From: a virus
DNA length: 64,000 nucleotides
Strand: one strand, 5' to 3'
Virus record (IMG/VR): IMGVR_UViG_3300044797_000394
Coordinates: 1-64,000 of that record
In this document: in pieces, positions 51,134 to 61,000 of the stretch
Layout of the letters: each line of letters starts with the position of its first letter
How positions within the stretch are numbered: the first letter of the stretch is position 1
The notes under the pieces: model-generated
Told to the model about the DNA's origin: nothing
The model's input: only the letters and a program-made list of their open reading frames with translations
Databases searched by the model: none
Made by a program: the position numbers and the translations under genes

Positions 51134-51772
51134 ATGAGGATGATCGAGAGATTTCGACGAGTGGGCGGTACGCTGAAGACGGCGTTCAGTTCCCGCTACG
51201 AAGAGGATGCACGGTACAAGATCAAGGGAGAAGTCTTCATCACCCTCAAGGACGCCGCTACGGGCGACGTTCAAGATGCGAGAAGGTACAACCTTGTCGT
51301 CCTCGATGCTTCGATCCTCATCGCTCGTCTCATGAAGGACAATGCCGAGCCACCGAACGGGGCTTTCTGTCTGGCCGTCGGTACGGGCGCGGCCGGGTGG
51401 AACCTTCAGAGCCCTCCCGCACCAACGAACACCCAACGAGCTCTTTGGTCCGAGCTCAGCCGCAAAACATTCGCTACTACGAACTTTGTGGACGCGAACG
51501 GTGTACCTGCCGCTTATCCAACGCACGTTGTCGATTTCACGACGACCTTTTCGGAGTCGGAAGCGGTCGGCCCCCTCGTTGAGATGGGACTCATTGGCGG
51601 AAATGTGAGTTCCAACTTGTCGATTCGAAACCCCGTCACGCCCCCCAACGGGACGTACGATCCGACGGTTGATCTTACGGATTTCGAGACCCTTATCAAT
51701 TACTTGACGTTTCCGGTCGTAAACAAGCCCGCAACGAGCACGATGACGATCGTTTGGCGCCTGACCTTCTGA
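51134..51772 (+). CDS. Fibre-associated structural protein
   Basis: 212 aa. The ATG at 51,134 has GGAG eight bases upstream, so I chose it over ATG 51,128 and over an open frame reaching back into the previous gene. The protein begins RMIERFRRVGGTLKTAFSSR (basic helix), then GEVFITLKDAATGDVQDARR, YNLVVLDASILIARLMKD, CLAVGTGAAGWN and a strand STMTIVWRLTF at the end. The start resembles in outline the gene at 29,837 (YDFDESRGLWMYRQ, HNLVLSGGI). Both may be small caps or adaptors next to a large fibre. Confidence 0.68.
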   Translation: MRMIERFRRVGGTLKTAFSSRYEEDARYKIKGEVFITLKDAATGDVQDARRYNLVVLDASILIARLMKDNAEPPNGAFCLAVGTGAAGWNLQSPPAPTNTQRALWSELSRKTFATTNFVDANGVPAAYPTHVVDFTTTFSESEAVGPLVEMGLIGGNVSSNLSIRNPVTPPNGTYDPTVDLTDFETLINYLTFPVVNKPATSTMTIVWRLTF

Positions 51773-51779
51773 GAGCACG

Positions 51780-54700
51780 ATGACCAGCCCCACAGACCCC
51801 ACTAAGAATTACGGTTCCGCTGTCTCCGGATTTCTTGATCCGACGGGAAGGAACTGGGAAACGGTTGTTTTCCAGGCGGGCAAGCCTGTACTCGATGTGG
51901 AGCTGAACCTTCAGCAGGACATCGATAACGGTGGTGACGAAAACAATCTACGCAACTCGATGCCGTCGGGATGGATCGCCGACGACTTCGTCGGCTCCTC
52001 GAATCCCACGTCGGGCATCTTCATTCCGACCGTTACGTCCAACACGATTCAGATTCCCCAGGGCCTCAAAGCTTTCGTCAACGGGTGGCTCCTCGACGTT
52101 GCTAATACGGGTCTCATCAGTACCAATCAGCTCGTCCTTCCCGCACCGCCTGGAAGCGGTACTCGCACGGATGTCGTCGTTCTCGAGGTTTGGAGATTCC
52201 TTCTCTACCCGTCTCCAAGCACGGCGGGGAAGAGCCCCCTCGGTAACATTTGGGGCAACGGAAACGTCAAGAACGATCCAGCAAACGATTCCGTTCTGAA
52301 TTACGCGGACGATATTCTCAACGCCACTCTCGGGCAAGAGTCGACCAAACGAGTTCAGGTACAATACCGACTTCGAGTCATTTCTGGCGTCAACGTATTT
52401 TCGTACCCTTACGCGCTGGACGACACCACGAACGTGTTTGCGAATTCGGTTCCTACGAGCCCATCGGCACCCGACGGAACGGTTACATCGTTCAACTATG
52501 TCAACCAGGCCTCGAACGGAGACCCGGGACTTTGGGTTGCGGGTGACGGTAATCCTGCGAATTCGCTCGGTACGGTCGATGGGTACATGTACGCCATTCC
52601 GCTCATGGCCATCTTCCGACGCAATTCGGGCGGGTTCATTGCGACAAGCAATCAGAACGGCGGTATTAATTCACCTGGTGAAGTCCTTTCTGGGTTTTAC
52701 GGGGTTACTAACAGCAGCCCCACGGTTACGACAACTCTGGATACCATCGGCACTCTCCAACCGGGCTTCTCTATCACATTTGCTTCCCAAGTTGGGGTGA
52801 ACTACACGGTTCAGTCCCTCACTACGAATTCAATAACTTTGACCGGGAACTACACGGGCACGACGAATCCGTCCACCTTGGCAACGCTACTCTCGGATCG
52901 TCCTGACGGGTTGAACTCGGATCTCATTGTCCCAACGGACGTGGCGGACCTCCGACTCGGAGTCTCCCCGTTCGGTTGGAACTATCAGGAACTCCTCGAG
53001 AAGAATTTCACGTATCTTCTCGACAACGCCCTCACAACCGAGTGGACCAATACGGGTTCATTTGGGGGCGGTCAAAACGGACATACATTCCTTTGGGCGG
53101 ACCAAATTGGTCCCACTCCGTCGGACCCTAGTGCCCCAAACATTGGGAATTTTGATGCGGTTCGCCGAACCTTTTCGGATCGACCGGTCTACGAAGTTCT
53201 CACTATTCCCGTGCCCAAACCTGGTGGGGGTTGGGCGAACTCCTCGGGTATCGAGGTCAACTTCACGACGCTCGCCGTTTACCCCTACTCCTCGTTCAAC
53301 TGGGCCTCTTTCGCTCCAGGAAGCGTTATCGCAATCGATATCGTTGGAGCTCACTTCATCGGAGACTTCGACGGTAACGGGTCCAAGACTGCCAACGTTT
53401 TGAGTCACCTGAACAGTGTTACGGGTCTCGGTACGAATCCGGTTTCACCAATATACTTTGGGCTCGACGCTCTAACAGGGCTTGGAATCACGACGGAAAC
53501 CCTGTACCTCGATATCCTTGTTGCGTACCCGTCGGGTGGCCTCACGAAAACCGCAACGAACACTTTCGGTCCTACGAGCTTTGAGGTCGACAACCCGTCA
53601 TCCCTTCCCAATACGTCTCCCATTTACTTTTCGGCCCTCGCCAACACGAACATCGATTCGACGCATCGAGAAGTTCAGCTCGAGTACACGACCGTGTCGA
53701 TCACGACCAACGTGTTCGATGCCTCGACGGATACGAAGGGTACGACGGCTTCTATCTCTGCGTTTACAACTCCGAGTCTGACTTTGACGGGACTCACGGA
53801 TCGGACTCCAAATGACGTGGGGAATACCATCACGTTGTCCGGTGCCGCAAATGCTGGAAATAATGGGGCCTTCCCGATCATTCAAGTTCTGAGCCCCACC
53901 TCTGTTGTGGTTACGAACGCGTCTGGTGTGTACCCTGACGCGAACAGTGGGTCCATCACGTGGCAAGTGGCCGGTACAACGTTCCGTCTGCCAGAACGGG
54001 CACAATTGATATCGAATGTCAAGAGAAACGGTACGACCATCGCAGGAACCGTTGTTCTGCCCTCATACGATCAAAGCGGACGCAGGTGGCAGTTCACGAA
54101 CTCGGCCGACTACACATCCTCGGGGGACACCCTTCAGGTTACGTATCAGGCGCTTCGTCCGATGCCCCAGACGGGCACGAGTAATCTTCGCATGAACGTC
54201 TGGTACCAGGCTCGTGCCCCTCAAGCGGGGCGCTTCGATGGTTACTCGGGGGGGTCGATCACCTCGTTGTCGGTCATTCCCAGGCACATCTCTCCGAGCC
54301 TCTACGTGATTACATCAGGACCCGCTTCTGAGGATTACGGTTATCCTTTCCCCAATGCTTATGTCCAGACTGGCGGAATCTACAATACGTCGTCTGCACT
54401 TCCGTACGCGGGTGAGCAACAATTGAACGGTCGAGCTGCCATTTCTGTTTCCGACTTCAATGCAACGACGGGATTTTTGAAGCTTCCGTCATTCGTTCCG
54501 TACATGCCAGACCCCGAACTTGTGAGCTTTATGCGGGCGGCTTCTGCGGACGTGGATATTGAGGGTCGTTCGTTCTTCAAAACCGTTGGCGCTGGATACG
54601 TGCCGAACGCCTATGCTCAGAATCTTTCCGATCCTACGGTGCACAAGGTCATTCAGCCGATGTTGGCTGAACTCTCGAGCACAAGCTCTTACGGTCATAA

Positions 54701-54845
54701 GGGTCAACTCATTCTTGTGCTACTCATTCGATGGGCCGTCTTTGACGCGGTCAATGGCGTGTTCTTCGAGAGTCTGACCGTCAACACGACCACTGCCAGT
54801 ATGTTCCGAATCAAAGGCAACCTACTCAATCGCCGGAATACCTAA
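51780..54845 (+). CDS. Large adaptor-like structural protein (paralogue of 58,021)
   Basis: 1021 aa. The N-terminal region (VVFQAGKPVLDVELNLQQD, PSGWIADDFVG, AFVNGWLLDV, DVVVLEVWRFLL, RVQVQYRLRVI, DPGLWVAGDG, LGTVDGYMYAIPLMAIFRRN) is clearly paralogous to that of the gene at 58,021. The F/W-Q-x-G-K-P-x-L-D-x-E-L motif resembles the xGxPVQxxELN motif of phage DUF4815-type proteins, which are fibre- or baseplate-attached. One recurring module (about 52,686-52,895) lies just before RPDGLNSDLIV; in the paralogue another domain occupies this site. The C-terminal half is beta-rich. The stop overlaps the next start (TAATG). Confidence 0.76.
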   Translation: MTSPTDPTKNYGSAVSGFLDPTGRNWETVVFQAGKPVLDVELNLQQDIDNGGDENNLRNSMPSGWIADDFVGSSNPTSGIFIPTVTSNTIQIPQGLKAFVNGWLLDVANTGLISTNQLVLPAPPGSGTRTDVVVLEVWRFLLYPSPSTAGKSPLGNIWGNGNVKNDPANDSVLNYADDILNATLGQESTKRVQVQYRLRVISGVNVFSYPYALDDTTNVFANSVPTSPSAPDGTVTSFNYVNQASNGDPGLWVAGDGNPANSLGTVDGYMYAIPLMAIFRRNSGGFIATSNQNGGINSPGEVLSGFYGVTNSSPTVTTTLDTIGTLQPGFSITFASQVGVNYTVQSLTTNSITLTGNYTGTTNPSTLATLLSDRPDGLNSDLIVPTDVADLRLGVSPFGWNYQELLEKNFTYLLDNALTTEWTNTGSFGGGQNGHTFLWADQIGPTPSDPSAPNIGNFDAVRRTFSDRPVYEVLTIPVPKPGGGWANSSGIEVNFTTLAVYPYSSFNWASFAPGSVIAIDIVGAHFIGDFDGNGSKTANVLSHLNSVTGLGTNPVSPIYFGLDALTGLGITTETLYLDILVAYPSGGLTKTATNTFGPTSFEVDNPSSLPNTSPIYFSALANTNIDSTHREVQLEYTTVSITTNVFDASTDTKGTTASISAFTTPSLTLTGLTDRTPNDVGNTITLSGAANAGNNGAFPIIQVLSPTSVVVTNASGVYPDANSGSITWQVAGTTFRLPERAQLISNVKRNGTTIAGTVVLPSYDQSGRRWQFTNSADYTSSGDTLQVTYQALRPMPQTGTSNLRMNVWYQARAPQAGRFDGYSGGSITSLSVIPRHISPSLYVITSGPASEDYGYPFPNAYVQTGGIYNTSSALPYAGEQQLNGRAAISVSDFNATTGFLKLPSFVPYMPDPELVSFMRAASADVDIEGRSFFKTVGAGYVPNAYAQNLSDPTVHKVIQPMLAELSSTSSYGHKGQLILVLLIRWAVFDAVNGVFFESLTVNTTTASMFRIKGNLLNRRNT

Positions 54846-57238
54846 TGCCTTCGAATATCGATCCCAATTCAGCCGTAAACGTTGGTCCCGGTAGGCTACC
54901 TGCTGGTAGCGTTCCGGCTTCAGCGCTTCTCGTTCCCGCAGGCGGGGGAGGCGAGGGTTTGGTCACAAACATTCAGGGAAATCCGGTTGCCCCTGGCGCG
55001 ATCCCCCCTGGCGAGGTCTACATCGAGAATGCTGCGGGCACCGAACTTGTTCCGACGGCCTTTTCAGGTGACGTTACCCCCACCGGGACCCCCGGTGACC
55101 TGATCGTTGTCGGTATCCGTACGGTCTCGATTCCTGCTCTCGGAATAGGCTTCCTCAAGTACACGGGTTCCGCTTTCCAATGGTCCTTGGGTACGGCGGA
55201 TCAGCTACTTGGAATGAATCATGCGGGGTCAACCGTCGCATACTTCTCTCTCGGGGGAGATGGTTCCATATCGAATGGGGATCTCATTCTTTCGACCGTG
55301 AATTCGAATGTCGGAACCTTCGGAGGCGGAAATGCCGTTCCGGTCTTTACGGTCAATGCCAAGGGCTTGATTACATCCGTTTCGACGACTGCCGTTACTC
55401 CGACCTCCAGCAATCTTCCCACCATCACACTGACTGGGGATGCGTCTGGGTCGGGCGCAGCAGGAACCATTGCGACCCTGGTCAGTGCGCTTGACAACAA
55501 GACGATTCTCCCACTAGCCACTGGGTATCTAGAGTACAACGGAACTGGCTTCGTTTGGAGTACTCCAAGCGGTACGGGTCTTACGGCTAGTTCTGTCAGT
55601 GGCACGGGATTCTGGTACAGTGCGAGTGGCTCACTTGATCTGACGGCCGTCGGGTTCAGCGGTGACGCGACGATTGGAGCCCTGTCAGGTGGTAACATTC
55701 CTATCACGCTGGCTTCGATCACAACGGCCGGGTCTCACGGTTCCGCCACTTCTGTACCTGCCATCACTATCGATGCAAAAGGTCGTGTTACTTCCGTTAC
55801 GAACACGAACATTGCAATTCCACTTTCCCAGCTTACGCAATCGTCTGCGGCAACTGGCAACACGGCGTATTGGAACGGATCCGCATGGACTGCTGGATCC
55901 CTTAACTTGGCAGGGGGCTCGAATTATGTATCGAATCAACTTCCACCAGCTAATCTGGGTACAATCACTCTGACTGGAGACGTGATCGGTACCGGTGCTG
56001 GGGGATCCATAGCTGGAACTGTCGTCCAGCTCAATAGTAAGGCTCTTCCGTCATTCTCTGGGGCATCCGGGTATCTCAACTACAACGGCACGGTTCTTTC
56101 GTGGGACAATTCGGATCGTACAAACGGGATCAAGAACTGGCAGCCCCTGGGCGCGTTCGCGGGAACTCCTTTTTCAAACATCGGTACCCTCGGATACTGC
56201 AACAGTTTCAATACGGGTAACTCAGGACCTTTTGCCATGATCTGGAATGACATGCCCACCTCGTCAGGTGGTCTGTCCGCTCAGAGTTGGTTGATTGCTG
56301 GTTACGACCCTGGTCCCTCCACGACATTCACGGTCTTTTACGGTACAGGTTTGGACTACAACTTGGCTGCCTTCGGTGTCGCTTTCGCGGGCGCCTCGAG
56401 TCCTCCGACCAGTATTGCTGTGGACACAAGCGGTAACGTTTGGGTCGCCGCCGTGGACTCCACAAATTTTTATTCCTACTTGGGGGCTCCTAGCGGGTTT
56501 ACGAGTTCTGGTCTCTACTCGACAACTGCGGTTACCAACGTTAATGGTGCAAAGCTCGTTGGAGCGGGTTCGGGCGCGGTTGTTGCTGCGGTTTCTTGCA
56601 GCAGTGGCAGTCACGCATCGCTCGGGTATCTGGCCACGGGCACCTATACAGCAACGGCACCGAACCTCCCGGTTCCTGGGTGGATCCTCAGATACAATGG
56701 GACCATAGTAGCCGCGCTCATTCAAAGCACTTCACCAGAATTGCTTTATTCGACAAACAACGGTTTCACCTGGAACCCTATCTCACTCGTCGGTCTGGCC
56801 GATAGTGCAAACGAGTATCCAAATGACCTCATTTGGAGCAGCGCAAAACAAGAATGGCTCCTTGTCACATTTGACGAGGGTTCCAGTCTGTGGCGATTCT
56901 ACACGTCTACGGACGCCATTCACATGAGTCTCCAGTCCACGTTGAATCTCAGCATGACCCAGGGAACCGCCTCGTCGGTGGCCCTAGGTTCGATTGACGG
57001 CACGTGGATTGCCAGTGCGGTCGCTGGATTCGGTGGACCGAACGTGATTCTGTATTCGTACAATGCCATCACGTGGTATCAATCCCAGGCCGTTATTCCG
57101 AACCCGGCTGGAACCTCCTCCCCGCTGCTGGCGTGTTCGCCTTTCATGGCCGCGGCGTCTCCCAGCACGACCTACCCAACGGTTGCCCCACTTAGGTTCT
57201 CATACGTGTCTTCGAATCCCGATCAGGTTGTAACTTGA
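54845..57238 (+). CDS. Tail fibre with LTGD repeats and beta-propeller-like tip
   Basis: 797 aa. Residues about 70-390 contain fibre repeats of the LTGD/VPVITIDAKGRVTSV type (GNAVPVFTVNAKGLITSVST, TITLTGDASGSGAAG, TSVPAITIDAKGRVTSVTNT, TITLTGDVIGTGAGG). Residues about 430-790 have the repeated W-x-x-A/G-Y, S-x-x-L-x-Y/W strands of a beta-propeller, with an Asp-box-like turn STNNGFTWNPI at about 636-646, and YTSTDAIHMSLQ and YSYNAITWYQSQ as degenerate equivalents. Asp-box propellers often bind or cut glycans. This could be a receptor-binding tip; catalytic residues are not visible. Confidence 0.74.
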   Translation: MPSNIDPNSAVNVGPGRLPAGSVPASALLVPAGGGGEGLVTNIQGNPVAPGAIPPGEVYIENAAGTELVPTAFSGDVTPTGTPGDLIVVGIRTVSIPALGIGFLKYTGSAFQWSLGTADQLLGMNHAGSTVAYFSLGGDGSISNGDLILSTVNSNVGTFGGGNAVPVFTVNAKGLITSVSTTAVTPTSSNLPTITLTGDASGSGAAGTIATLVSALDNKTILPLATGYLEYNGTGFVWSTPSGTGLTASSVSGTGFWYSASGSLDLTAVGFSGDATIGALSGGNIPITLASITTAGSHGSATSVPAITIDAKGRVTSVTNTNIAIPLSQLTQSSAATGNTAYWNGSAWTAGSLNLAGGSNYVSNQLPPANLGTITLTGDVIGTGAGGSIAGTVVQLNSKALPSFSGASGYLNYNGTVLSWDNSDRTNGIKNWQPLGAFAGTPFSNIGTLGYCNSFNTGNSGPFAMIWNDMPTSSGGLSAQSWLIAGYDPGPSTTFTVFYGTGLDYNLAAFGVAFAGASSPPTSIAVDTSGNVWVAAVDSTNFYSYLGAPSGFTSSGLYSTTAVTNVNGAKLVGAGSGAVVAAVSCSSGSHASLGYLATGTYTATAPNLPVPGWILRYNGTIVAALIQSTSPELLYSTNNGFTWNPISLVGLADSANEYPNDLIWSSAKQEWLLVTFDEGSSLWRFYTSTDAIHMSLQSTLNLSMTQGTASSVALGSIDGTWIASAVAGFGGPNVILYSYNAITWYQSQAVIPNPAGTSSPLLACSPFMAAASPSTTYPTVAPLRFSYVSSNPDQVVT

Positions 57239-57305
57239 TCCGGTGTAGCTTAAAAATCTACGAAACGGAGTGCAGTCCGTCACCTGCAACCCCGAGTGAG
57301 TATAC

Positions 57306-57974
57306 ATGAGCTCCCACTACCTCATAGACCTATTTTCGACCGTTGCGACGGTGGCCCCACCATCATCGCCTCCATTCGAGGGGGCGCCGATCATTGCCGT
57401 CGACAATTCTCCGAGCGGCCAGACACTCGTGAATGGAGCTTTCGTTGTGAGAGTCCCAAACAACGCGGCTCTCATCGATCCTGTAACTCTTCAACCGTCA
57501 ATTCCTCAAAACTTGGGGGACCTACTCGCCAAAAAGTACACGGGTCTGCTCAGTGCGTTTGCAGGCTACCCCTACATCACATTCAACGATATGCTTTCTA
57601 CGACGGGCGTTACCGTTACGTCGGGAGGGTTGGGGGATCGGGGCTCGATTTGGATCAATCCCGGCGGTACCCTTACCTCGACTGCCACTCTTACGGAAGC
57701 GCCTACGAACGGGGTTTTTACGTGGGAAGTCTTTTCGTACATCGATTCCGATCCGTCCGGTGGGCGGTATTCGAGAATGTACAATGAAATTCCAACCTCT
57801 CCTGGAAACACAACGGCTCAGGTGAGCTTCAATAACGGAGTGACCTATCTACCAATCTCCGACTCCATGGACTTCAGCATCCCATCCGCCGACCAGGGAA
57901 TGAACTTTTCGGTGCAAATTACCAACAATACCCCCTCGAAACTCTTCGTTGGGTCGTGGGCTTTGATCTTTTAG
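57306..57974 (+). CDS. Fibre- or baseplate-associated protein, beta-rich
   Basis: 222 aa. The N-terminus is a short helix and Pro-rich linker (LFSTVATVAPPSSPPFEGAP). The middle contains ITFNDMLSTTGVTVTSGGLG and a jelly-roll-like alternation (TSTATLTEAPTNGVFTWEVF, YSRMYNEIPTSPG, AQVSFNNGVTYLPIS), and the end NFSVQITNNTPSKLFVGSWA. The gap in front (57,239-57,305) has no gene and contains a 14-base motif that recurs in the following gap. Function not recognised. Confidence 0.62.
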   Translation: MSSHYLIDLFSTVATVAPPSSPPFEGAPIIAVDNSPSGQTLVNGAFVVRVPNNAALIDPVTLQPSIPQNLGDLLAKKYTGLLSAFAGYPYITFNDMLSTTGVTVTSGGLGDRGSIWINPGGTLTSTATLTEAPTNGVFTWEVFSYIDSDPSGGRYSRMYNEIPTSPGNTTAQVSFNNGVTYLPISDSMDFSIPSADQGMNFSVQITNNTPSKLFVGSWALIF

Positions 57975-58020
57975 CTCCGGTGTAACTTACTGATAACCCC
58001 GACAAGTGCGAGGAATGTAA

Positions 58021-61000
58021 ATGACTCTTTACTACGGTTCAGGTGTTTCCCGAGTGTTGGACCCGTCGTCCACCCAATACCTGGATGTCATTTGGCAGCA
58101 AGGTAAACCACCGCTCGATTCCGAGCTCACTTTGCTGCAAGATCTCGCGACCGGTTGGCGCCGAAAGATCGTTCTTCGTGACACGGTCTCAGGTTGGCTC
58201 GGCAACGAGATGAACAACCCGACTTCTTTCATCACGAATTCCACGTATAGCAATTGGTGGCGTTTTGGCCGTCAGCGAACAGGAGAGGTTCAGGCCGTCG
58301 AATGGGCCGTGGTTAACGGTTGGTTGATTCCGGTCACGGGCACCCGCACGGGCACTCCTCCTGGATCTCCAGACGACGTGGACACGTACAACGTCATCGC
58401 GATGGATCCCCCACCCTCGAACAGCGGCGACTCTCGCGTGGACTTCGTTTTTCTCGAAGTTTGGCTTGCGCAGCTCGCCCCCAATCCCAGTGCAACGAAC
58501 AAACCTTCTAGCTCTGCCGTTTACAAATACGGCAATGTGGAGGGAGGGTACTCCTACCTCGCCGACGATCTCATCGATCCGGAACTCGGTTTCGAGACGA
58601 CGGAACGAGTGCAGGTTCAGTACCGTATTCGGGTTGCTAAGGGGCTCGTTGGTCTCACGACGAATCCCGATGGATTCGACCCGACGGTGGTTTTCGGTCA
58701 GGGTGCCGCCTCATCCGCGACGAACTATACGTTCACGAACATGCGTTCTACGCTAGGAGACCCGGGTCTTTGGCGAGCTGGCGACGGCACCCAGAACGCT
58801 CTCGGTACGGTGGACGGCTACACCTACGCGATTCCGCTTGCGGGTGTTTTCCGTCGAAACTCGGTGAACTGGAATGGTGACCCCTCTCAGAATCTGAACG
58901 GTGGATTCAATCGCAATCCTCTCGCTGTGGATCGTACGGGTATCGCGACATTTTCAACGGTTCCGACTCTCTCCGCTACCATCTCCTCGACTGCCACGAT
59001 GGCGACATTGGTCAGCGCCACGAACATCCCGCTACCCGCAACTCCTGCGACCGCCGTTCTGATTCAAATCGGCGACGAGCTTTTGACGTATTCCGCCATC
59101 ACGGGGACTACGATCAGCGGTCTCGTTCGAGGCGTCAATGGCACGCGGGCGGACGCCCACGCGTCAGGGTCGACCATCTCGGTCATTTCAACTCGCCCCG
59201 ACGGACTTTTTTCGGACCAAATCGCCTTCACGGACCTTCTCGATCTTCGTCACGTGGTCAACCCCAACGGGTTCGATTACCAGGCTCTGCTTGACACGAA
59301 CCTCGATAAACTCCTTCGAGGCACACTCCGTTCGACCTGGAAGCGCACGGGTGCGGGTCCTCAAGGGCCTTACGTCGTTTATCAAGACAAGATCTCGCAG
59401 AACACAGCCGGACTTGGCATCACGGAACTCGATGCTCCCGATGGATTCCGACAGATTTTCTCAGACGCTGCCGTCATTCAAAAGATCGAAACCGTTATTC
59501 AGCCGACTGGATCTGTCCCTCCCGCCACGGTGAGCAATACTGGCTACTCCCTGTCAGTCACGGCAACCCAGACGGTCCAGGCAACATCCAGCATGTTCAG
59601 TGCCGGGGACTCTTTCACTTTCCCGATTGCTGCTCTTCAAACGTCGGTCCCTGGTTCGGATACCGATCAAATCCGTTGGGTCAATGACAGCTTGAGCTCA
59701 GCCGTTACCCTTCGAATCGATGGTCAACAAGAGAACGTTCCGACGAGTTTGTACACGGTAACCGGGGGCGGGGCTCCAAATACGAACCTTGTCGTCACAC
59801 TTGGTGGGGGCTTCCCCGCAACGGCAAATCAGATCTACGTCACGTTGCACGTGCAGTACGGACCCGGACGTGGACTTGCCCGTCGGCCGAACAGCATTCA
59901 AAGTATGACTTTCGTCTCCCCCGCGTCCGAACTCCTTGTCAACACCGCGGGCGTTCCCTCAACGAATTTTCCGGCCAAGATTGGTTGGGCCCCTCTCTGG
60001 AGTCGTTACCGAGGCGGAAATACAACGAACGCCCTATACAAGCGAAATCTTCCCGTTACGGCCACATTTTACGCGGATCTGGGAAGCAAAACCGCTATCA
60101 TCGCGCCGTTCCGTCAGATCATTTGGCCGACGTCCTTCATCACGCTCGATGGTACGGCAGCGAACGTCGCAAGCTCCTACAACCCCGCGCTCACTCCTCC
60201 ATCGCCAGTTGTCACAAGTTCGACGGGTACGGCCAACGGGTCGACGACCTTTGCGGATACGACTGCTGCGGCATTTACAAGCGGTCAAGTCGGATATGCC
60301 CTTCAAATCACGAACGGTTCACAACCCGGGCGTTACACCATCGTTTCTTACACGGACAGCGGACACGTCGTTCTTGACCGTTCTGTTCCGACAGGCTCCT
60401 CTCTTAGCTATACGGTTACCCTCGCTCAAGGATTGATGCCCACCAAGGCGGCGGACGGTGTCACGTCCAAGTGGACTACGACGGACCCTCTCGGACTCTT
60501 TTCGTGCTCAACCGATTTCAGCTCAACAGGCTACTTGAACACGAAGAACATTTATGTCACCCTCCCACGTTCGATGGTCCCCAACTGGGGTGAAGTCGAC
60601 GTTCCGATTCTGCCCGTCAACGCGGCGTCAACGACGTTTTCCGAGGGTATCAACTTCATGTTCCTTTCGGGTGAGTACGCATCACCCGCAACGGGAGATA
60701 GCAATTACGTCTCTTATGCTGCCTCCGGAAGCCTCACGTGGGCTGTGTTCACCACGGCCAACTTCAGTGGGTCCTCTCCGTTCCCCGTCGCAACATACAA
60801 CACGGCGGTTTCCCTGCCTGGCAGCCTAACGGGCGCGGGCATGCAGTTCTTCTCGGATACACGCAATCTGAACCGTCAAGGTCTACAGCTTCCGCCCTTC
60901 TACGGGATCGCTCGGCTCTTCGCCGTTTACGAAGCGGGTGATTACAAGCTCAACGGTTCCGCCTATAACGGCACGGATCGTACTCCCAAAACGGGTACGA

